From assembly GCA_946479705.1 (NCBI GenBank), contig CAMLHI010000012.1:1-19166 (forward strand): a stretch of DNA of 19,166 nt. The letters are read 5' to 3'. Each line of letters begins with the position of its first letter. Position 1 is the stretch's first letter. Source of the stretch: an uncultured Oxalobacteraceae bacterium. GTDB taxonomy: Bacteria > Pseudomonadota > Gammaproteobacteria > Burkholderiales > Burkholderiaceae. The position numbers and the translations under genes were made by a program. Of the stretch, positions 15,322 through 19,166 are shown in pieces. Below the pieces are notes generated by a model that ran no database searches, was not told where the DNA came from, and worked only from the letters and a program-made list of their open reading frames with translations.

Positions 15322-15371
15322 GCACTATGCTTCAAGCCAAGTATAGGACAGGGGAGGCGCCATGCTGCTGA
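15318..15371 (+). other. Possible 17-codon leader ORF coupling alpA-like gene to helicase gene
   Basis: ATG 15318 overlaps the TGA of the preceding gene (ATGA) and its frame ends at TGA 15369-15371, ten bases inside the helicase gene. Such overlap on both sides is typical of translational coupling, but the helicase has its own strong GGGGAGG, and the peptide has no recognisable sequence. Confidence 0.25.
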
Positions 15372-16219
15372 AGCCCCTGGACTTAGCGTGGGCACTGACC
15401 GCCCCCTTGCCACCACTCGACTTCGTGTTACCTGGCCTGCTGCCTGGAACATTCGGCTTGCTCGTGGCGCCGGGCGCAACTGGCAAGTCGCAGCTCGCCC
15501 TCGACATCGCCACTTCCCTGGCTCTTGGCCGTCCAGTCGCCAGTGGGCTGTTCCCGTCCTCCTTGCCCGGCAAGGTTGTCTTCCTCGCGGGAGAGGAATC
15601 CGACTGTCTGCTTGCCGAACGTATTCGCAGCCTGCTCTCGCTGGACGAGCAGGGCTGTGCAGCCCTCTACGATAACCTCGTGCTCTTGCCCATGTCAGGC
15701 GAGTCCTGCACCCTGGTCGCTGATGACCGCCCGACTGCGCTCTATGAAGAACTACGAGTGCTGGGAGACGGGGCGCGGCTCATCATCGTCGACCCTCTGC
15801 GTCGTATGCATGGCGGTGACGAGAACAACAGCTCCGAGATGACGGCCTTTGTCGTCGCCATGGAAGGCCTCGCGAAGGCCACGGGTGCAGCTGTGATGGG
15901 CATTCACCATGCCAACCGGGCATCCACTGCTGATGCCGGTTCGCAGCATGCCGCGCGCGGCTCAAGCGCCCTGGTCGATGGCGCCCGCTGGCAGCTGAAC
16001 CTGTCACGCATGGACGAGAAGATGGCCAACCATCACGCGATTTCTGACGTCGAACGTGCGCACTACATCGCGCTTGATTTTGCCAAGACCAACTACCTGC
16101 CTCCCCGACCCCGCTGCTGGCTTAAGCGCGGACCGGGCGGTCGATTCCAACTCGCGCAGCTGCCGGCCCCGCGTTCAAACACGCGGACAGTCGGCGGCGC
16201 GCGCCTATTAACCACCTGA
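15362..16219 (+). CDS. repA: RepA-type hexameric replicative helicase (RecA-fold ATPase)
   Basis: The 285-residue ATPase is of the RSF1010 RepA/AAA_25 group, ring helicases that unwind plasmid or element DNA near the origin. Motifs: Walker A GATGKS (38-43), catalytic glutamate in AGEES (76-80), Walker B LIIVDPL (140-146), sensor-like GIHHANR (180-186) and the arginine-containing ARGSSALVDGARW (198-210). Length is as expected. GGGGAGG lies about 5 bases before the ATG. The ColE2-type rep gene follows after a 95-base gap. Together they form a replication module, though a dedicated helicase is not part of the classic ColE2 minimal system, which borrows host functions. Alternative: a RecA-like regulator, less likely. 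Confidence 0.88.
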   Translation: MLLKPLDLAWALTAPLPPLDFVLPGLLPGTFGLLVAPGATGKSQLALDIATSLALGRPVASGLFPSSLPGKVVFLAGEESDCLLAERIRSLLSLDEQGCAALYDNLVLLPMSGESCTLVADDRPTALYEELRVLGDGARLIIVDPLRRMHGGDENNSSEMTAFVVAMEGLAKATGAAVMGIHHANRASTADAGSQHAARGSSALVDGARWQLNLSRMDEKMANHHAISDVERAHYIALDFAKTNYLPPRPRCWLKRGPGGRFQLAQLPAPRSNTRTVGGARLLTT

Positions 16220-16298
16220 TAGAAAAGCCCCGGCATGCGCATGAGGACAACCATTGGGGATTTTGCAGTACAAGGACATTTTTGAAGTAACGCACCGC

Positions 16299-16314
16299 CG
16301 GGGCGCAAGCCCCG
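16299..16314 (+). promoter_or_regulatory. GC hairpin with GCAA tetraloop abutting the rep start codon
   Basis: CGGGGC (16299-16304), GCAA, GCCCCG (16309-16314) forms a stable GNRA-capped stem ending at the base before ATG 16315. No Shine-Dalgarno sequence is present. ColE2-P9 rep is known to start without a typical ribosome site and to rely on RNA structure, so this is likely a translational control element. Confidence 0.6.
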
Positions 16315-17187
16315 ATGGATACCTCCACTATTTTTCAAGCCCGGCTTCCACGCCGGCCATACTGTGCCAATGACCTCACTTGCGGACTTGTCGTTCGCCC
16401 AACCGCCACTGCGTTGCAGTTCAGACATCTCCAGCCCAACGCACCGCTCGAAGTGGCGTGGCTGATTTTTGACCTCGACTATCGAGGTGCCGCATACGCG
16501 TGGGAAAAGGCCAATCTGCCACCGCCAACGCTGACCGTCATCAATCCGGCGAACGCCCATGCCCATCTGTTTTACGGCCTTGTGACGCCTGTCGGTATGA
16601 GCGATGCAGCGCGTGACGCTCCGATTCGCTATGCGGCGGCAGTGCAGCAAGCGTTCCTTGCGAAGCTGGGTGCCGACCCTGGCTACGCTGGTCTCATCGC
16701 GAAAAACCCGTTTCACGACGCCTGGCGCACGCTATGGGTCCAACGGCTTTATGAGCTGGGTGAACTGGCCGAATACGTTGAATTGCCCAAGCGCCGTACG
16801 CCGTGTGAAACGCTCGGTCTGGGCCGCAACTGTATCTTGTTCGATGAGCTGCGCGCCTGGGCGTACCAGTGGATAAGGGAATACAAGCGCAATGCCGCTA
16901 TGCCCGAGCATTGGCAGCGCGCCGTTCTGGGACAAGCGGAAAAGCTCAACGTCTTCGCGCCGCCACTGTCATTTTCGGAAGTAAGGGCCGTGTCGAGAAG
17001 TGTGGCGAGATGGACCTGGCGGCAGTTCAGCGATGAAAAATTCTCTGCCATCCAGTCCGCGCGCGGCAGGCGTGGCGGCCGGCCAGCGACGCGTACCGCC
17101 GAGGGTGAACCTTGGGCCGCGCAAGGCATCAGTCGCGCGACCTACTATCGGCGGTTGAAGAGCGGCCTGCTGGGTTGCAACCGTTGA
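16315..17187 (+). CDS. rep: ColE2-type replication initiator/primase (Rep)
   Basis: The 290-residue protein matches plasmid ColE2 Rep (Replicase plus PriCT domains) end to end. LPRRPYCANDL (11-21) begins the domain. FDLD (52-55) and NPANAHAHLFYGL (77-89) are replicase motifs. RYAAAVQQAFLAKLGADPGY (105-124) and LIAKNPFH (127-134) follow, then GLGRNCILFDELRAWAY (168-184). The DNA-binding C-terminus includes FSAIQSARGRRGG and the helix-turn-helix WAAQGISRATYYRRLKSG (267-284). ColE2 Rep binds the origin just downstream of its gene and makes the RNA primer itself. Here the origin is about 970 bases away, because a cargo gene and a second copy of codons 233-286 intervene. The start at 16315 fits the homologue N-terminus. 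Confidence 0.93.
   Translation: MDTSTIFQARLPRRPYCANDLTCGLVVRPTATALQFRHLQPNAPLEVAWLIFDLDYRGAAYAWEKANLPPPTLTVINPANAHAHLFYGLVTPVGMSDAARDAPIRYAAAVQQAFLAKLGADPGYAGLIAKNPFHDAWRTLWVQRLYELGELAEYVELPKRRTPCETLGLGRNCILFDELRAWAYQWIREYKRNAAMPEHWQRAVLGQAEKLNVFAPPLSFSEVRAVSRSVARWTWRQFSDEKFSAIQSARGRRGGRPATRTAEGEPWAAQGISRATYYRRLKSGLLGCNR
17011..17173 (+). repeat. Direct repeat copy A (functional rep 3' end)
   Basis: These 163 bases encode Rep residues 233-286 and recur at 17981-18143 with no indels and about 18 mismatches by my count (roughly 89% identity). Three further flanking bases also match. Confidence 0.95.
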
Positions 17188-17223
17188 GGTAGACTGCTGG
17201 CTTCATCGTCTTTGTAGTCAGCC

Positions 17224-17961
17224 ATGATTGCCCAAACAGCAGAGAGCATTGCGCCACTACTACTAAGCGCTGAAGAACTGGTTAGAGCCCGAGCGCTTCT
17301 TGATGAGTTTCAAAACAATCATCCCAGGTATGCACACCTAGAGCTGCTCAAGAGCTATCCTGACCAAGACTATATGCTTGCGACGAAGGCGTGCCGCCTA
17401 TTTGATGTTGAGGTCGTTCTTTATGAACCGATTGACACCCTGCATGGAGTAACTGAGGGCAGCTGTGTGTTTCTGTCAGGTTATAAGCGTGGGGCGAGCG
17501 GTCATCGGCCGCTCTGGACCGCAGGACATGAGGCCAGCCATGTACTGGGTCTGAGGCGGCGGGCAGAACATGCTGAGTTGGTTTCATACATTATGCGTGA
17601 CTGCGTTCTGCCGGATGCGTTCGATAGGCGTTCGACAATAGAAGAGATGGCACAGGGATATTTGAGAATAACTCATCGGGAACCTGTACCGGAAGGGTGG
17701 GGGGACGTTGTGAACGAGGAAATTATCGCAGATATTGCGGGCAACTTCTGGCAGGACCCGACGTTTTGGACCGGAATCCGCGAGCGGGATGGGAATATCG
17801 CCCGGCGTGCTCTCTATGCCGAAATCATTGGAAAGCTCAAGTCAGAACCGCTGCGGCCATATCGCTCATGGGTGTTAGATGCGAGCGCTGCCCGAGAAAA
17901 ATTCATCGAGTACATGCTGCTCTGCCTAGCACCGGAAGTTGAGCCGGCTCAATCGTGCTAA
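17224..17961 (+). CDS. HExxH zinc metallopeptidase-like cargo protein
   Basis: The 245-residue protein has no assigned family that I can name. WTAGHEASHVLGL (98-110) holds the HExxH zinc site (His102, Glu103, His106). NEEIIADIAGNFW (164-176), about 60 residues later, supplies a probable third ligand (Glu166 or Asp170), as in IrrE/ImmA (M78)-like gluzincins. An N-terminal helical region (about 13-65) precedes a strand-rich part (VEVVLYEPI). No signal peptide is present, so it acts in the cytosol. ImmA-like proteases cut phage or element repressors, so a role in controlling the element or in defence is possible but unproven. ATG 17224 has no strong ribosome site. The gene is AT-richer than rep and sits between the two rep 3' copies, so it looks recently acquired. 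Confidence 0.7.
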   Translation: MIAQTAESIAPLLLSAEELVRARALLDEFQNNHPRYAHLELLKSYPDQDYMLATKACRLFDVEVVLYEPIDTLHGVTEGSCVFLSGYKRGASGHRPLWTAGHEASHVLGLRRRAEHAELVSYIMRDCVLPDAFDRRSTIEEMAQGYLRITHREPVPEGWGDVVNEEIIADIAGNFWQDPTFWTGIRERDGNIARRALYAEIIGKLKSEPLRPYRSWVLDASAAREKFIEYMLLCLAPEVEPAQSC

Positions 17962-17980
17962 CAGCGATACGCTAATGAGG

Positions 17981-18143
17981 TGGACCTGGCGGCAGTTCAG
18001 CGATGAAAAATTCTCCGCCATTTAGCCCGCGCGCGGCAAGTGTGGCGGCCGGCCGGCGACTTGCTCCGCCGAGGGGGAACCTTGGGCGGCGCAAGGCATC
18101 AGTCGGGCAACCTACTATCGGCGCATGACGAGCGGCCTGCTGG
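17981..18143 (+). pseudogene. Dead second copy of the rep 3' end (repeat copy B)
   Basis: About 89% identical to 17011-17173 without indels. In the Rep frame it reads WTWRQFSDEKFSAI and then hits TAG, so it cannot encode the helix-turn-helix. It has no start or ribosome site. It lies directly before the candidate origin, where the end of rep lies in ColE2-type replicons. It is therefore probably the original end of rep, superseded when copy A and the metalloprotein gene were placed upstream. Confidence 0.9.
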
Positions 18144-18158
18144 TCCCGACACCATCGC

Positions 18159-18192
18159 GTGAGACAAAAGCCATATCAGATAGCAGCGCCTG
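18159..18192 (+). other. Candidate ColE2-type replication origin
   Basis: The stretch GTGAGACAAAAGCC (18159-18172), then TATCAGATAGCAGCGCC (18174-18190), closely resembles what I recall of the ColE2-P9 origin (AGACC..., then TATCAGATAACAGCGCC). The AGA expected as the primer template (primer ppApGpA) is present in GAGAC. It lies 16 bases after the dead rep 3' copy, the position an origin has relative to rep in ColE2. The match is from memory. Confidence 0.7.
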
Positions 18193-18221
18193 GCCTACAG
18201 CCAGGGGTATGCCATTAAACG

Positions 18222-18258
18222 AAAAACCCCGCCGGGGTCGGTGACGCGTCCGGCGGGG
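18222..18258 (-). terminator. Intrinsic terminator of the Replic_Relax-type gene
   Basis: On the minus strand the stem CCCCGCCGG (18250-18258) pairs with CCGGCGGGG (18227-18235) across a 14-base loop, followed by TTTTT (18222-18226). This is a textbook rho-independent terminator placed after the gene at 18331. A second small hairpin (CCCGGC 18261-18266 / GCCGGG 18276-18281) precedes it. Confidence 0.88.
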
Positions 18259-18330
18259 CGCCCGGCGAAATTTGTGCCGGGACGAGAATCAAGCTGTCGG
18301 AGCGGTACCGACCCAAGCCGCTCCCATACC

Positions 18331-19146
18331 TCAAGATGAAAATACTATGTCCTCGAAAGAGTATAGCGACGGCTTGAACATGATGATGCTGTCGATTGCA
18401 TTCTTTTCCCAACCCGCTGTTGCAAGGTCGCGGCAGAGCTTTGCTTGGAATGCTGGCGTACAGACGAATACGACCTTTGCCCAGTGCAGGCCCTTGTCTA
18501 GTAACGTAGGACCTGAGGGGCGCAGTGCGTCGATGCCCACCTGCGCCAGCCACTGCAGCAGTTGCGCATAGTCCTTCGCATTCTTCCGGCTCTTCTCCAC
18601 TTCCACGAGCCAGACTTGTCCGCCATGGTGCAGCAATACGTCTGGCTTCTTGCCGGCGATGCCGGCGTCGCCACCAAGCCAGCGGTTTTGCGCAATCTCG
18701 CGCTCCGTAGAAACCCGCAGACCAGCGATGATGGCGCCGATGGCGATTTCGTTCGCAATGCACCGGTGCCGGAACTGCGCGCTGCTGAAGCTACGCACCA
18801 GGTCCTTGCCGGACTTTGCCGGCACGCCCAGGCGCTGCAAGCGTCGAGCCCCGGCCTCGGCAAGCGCATAAATCACGCTGCCATTCGGCGCCTGACCGCG
18901 CAGCACCTGTCGCGCCTTGAATAGCCGGCACATAGTCCGCTGCGCCATCCTCAGCCCGGAGGCCGACGCTGCTGGGGGCCTGAAATCCGGCTCGCCGAGC
19001 GGTCGCACTTGCCAGCGCTGCCACGCTAGTGCGGCTAGGTCACGCGTGCGCAGCCAGCCGAAGCGGTGCAGGGCTCGCAGCACACGAATTTCGTTGTCGT
19101 GGGCTATTGCCTGCGTTTTCCGCGCCAAACTGGACACCCATTCCAC
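18331..19146 (-). CDS. Replication-relaxation (Replic_Relax) family protein, 5' end uncertain
   Basis: The 271-residue frame has an N-terminal winged helix: NEIRVLRALHRFGWLRTRDL (18-37) is followed by a second helical part (LRMAQRTMCRLFKARQVLRG) and a wing strand NGSVIYALAEAGARRL (88-103), the LYALTxxG pattern of Replic_Relax proteins. The second half has FRHRCIANEIAIG (125-137) and KKPDVLLHHGGQVWLVEVEK (166-185), similar to a nuclease-like fold, though a full PD-ExK motif is not seen. Family members are linked to plasmid replication and mobilisation. It converges on the origin and ends in a good terminator. The listed start is a GTG within a direct repeat, and the frame stays open to the window edge, so the true start may be V4, lie outside, or be altered by an insertion. 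Confidence 0.7.
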   Translation of the reverse strand: MEWVSSLARKTQAIAHDNEIRVLRALHRFGWLRTRDLAALAWQRWQVRPLGEPDFRPPAASASGLRMAQRTMCRLFKARQVLRGQAPNGSVIYALAEAGARRLQRLGVPAKSGKDLVRSFSSAQFRHRCIANEIAIGAIIAGLRVSTEREIAQNRWLGGDAGIAGKKPDVLLHHGGQVWLVEVEKSRKNAKDYAQLLQWLAQVGIDALRPSGPTLLDKGLHWAKVVFVCTPAFQAKLCRDLATAGWEKNAIDSIIMFKPSLYSFEDIVFSS

Positions 19147-19160
19147 GCCAAACTGGACAC
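19123..19160. repeat. Direct repeat CGCCAAACTGGACAC x2 at the window end
   Basis: Identical 15-base copies at 19123-19137 and 19146-19160, starts 23 bases apart. On the minus strand they read GTGTCCAGTTTGGCG. Multiple short repeats at a terminus are typical of IS21-like insertion sequence ends, but no transposase is visible in the window. Confidence 0.6.
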
Positions 19161-19166
19161 TGATTC

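Noticed and set aside
1..19166. CRISPR arrays, rRNA genes, complete tRNA genes
   Set aside because: No regularly spaced repeat array and no rRNA signature were found by eye; the only tRNA sequence is the 3' half at 14692-14736.

Overview
The window looks like a high-GC betaproteobacterial chromosome, probably Oxalobacteraceae (Massilia, Duganella or Herbaspirillum-like). The evidence is GC-rich codon use in the housekeeping-type genes, a TonB-dependent receptor and a GH9 cellulase typical of plant- or soil-associated members, and an Hrp-type (HrpL-dependent) effector cassette. The genus is inferred, not proven.

Layout. (1) 1-1300: an AT-richer cassette with a well-matched hrp box, a small type III secretion chaperone and an AvrPphF/HopF-family effector, arranged like the shcF-hopF operons of Pseudomonas syringae. 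(2) 1445-10173: GC-rich chromosomal genes. These are a soluble hybrid histidine kinase (PAS-HisKA-HATPase-REC-REC-Hpt), a DUF917/S-Me-THD protein, a divergent TonB-dependent receptor, and a secreted GH9 endoglucanase ending in a strong hairpin terminator. (3) 10266-12123: a hipBA toxin-antitoxin operon with three palindromic operators spaced about 50 and 30 bp around a TATAAT -10 box. (4) 12255-14565: a graveyard of gene fragments (IS66 transposase N-terminus, a frameshifted and internally deleted DUF6880-like gene, an H-NS C-terminus) plus two conserved hypothetical genes. (5) 14692-14736: the 3' part of a tRNA-Pro(CGG) on the minus strand, with no 5' half. This is the signature of an attachment site left by a tRNA-targeting integrative element. 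(6) 14737 to the right edge: the element itself, with an AlpA-like regulator, a RepA-type hexameric helicase, a ColE2-type Rep (primase/initiator), a cargo HExxH metalloprotein, a dead second copy of the rep 3' end, a candidate ColE2-type origin, and a convergent replication-relaxation (Replic_Relax) family gene.

The most unusual structure is at 17007-18192. The C-terminal coding part of rep is present twice as 163-bp direct repeats (about 89% identical, no indels). A foreign-looking zinc-peptidase-like gene lies between them, and the candidate origin follows only the dead copy. This suggests the cargo was captured between an initiator and its origin by recombination inside the origin-specificity region of rep. 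Orientation of the tRNA fragment predicts that the intact tRNA-Pro and the integrase lie to the right of this window.

The effector, the GH9 enzyme and the sensor kinase fit a plant-interacting lifestyle; the right-hand half is a mobile-element integration zone.
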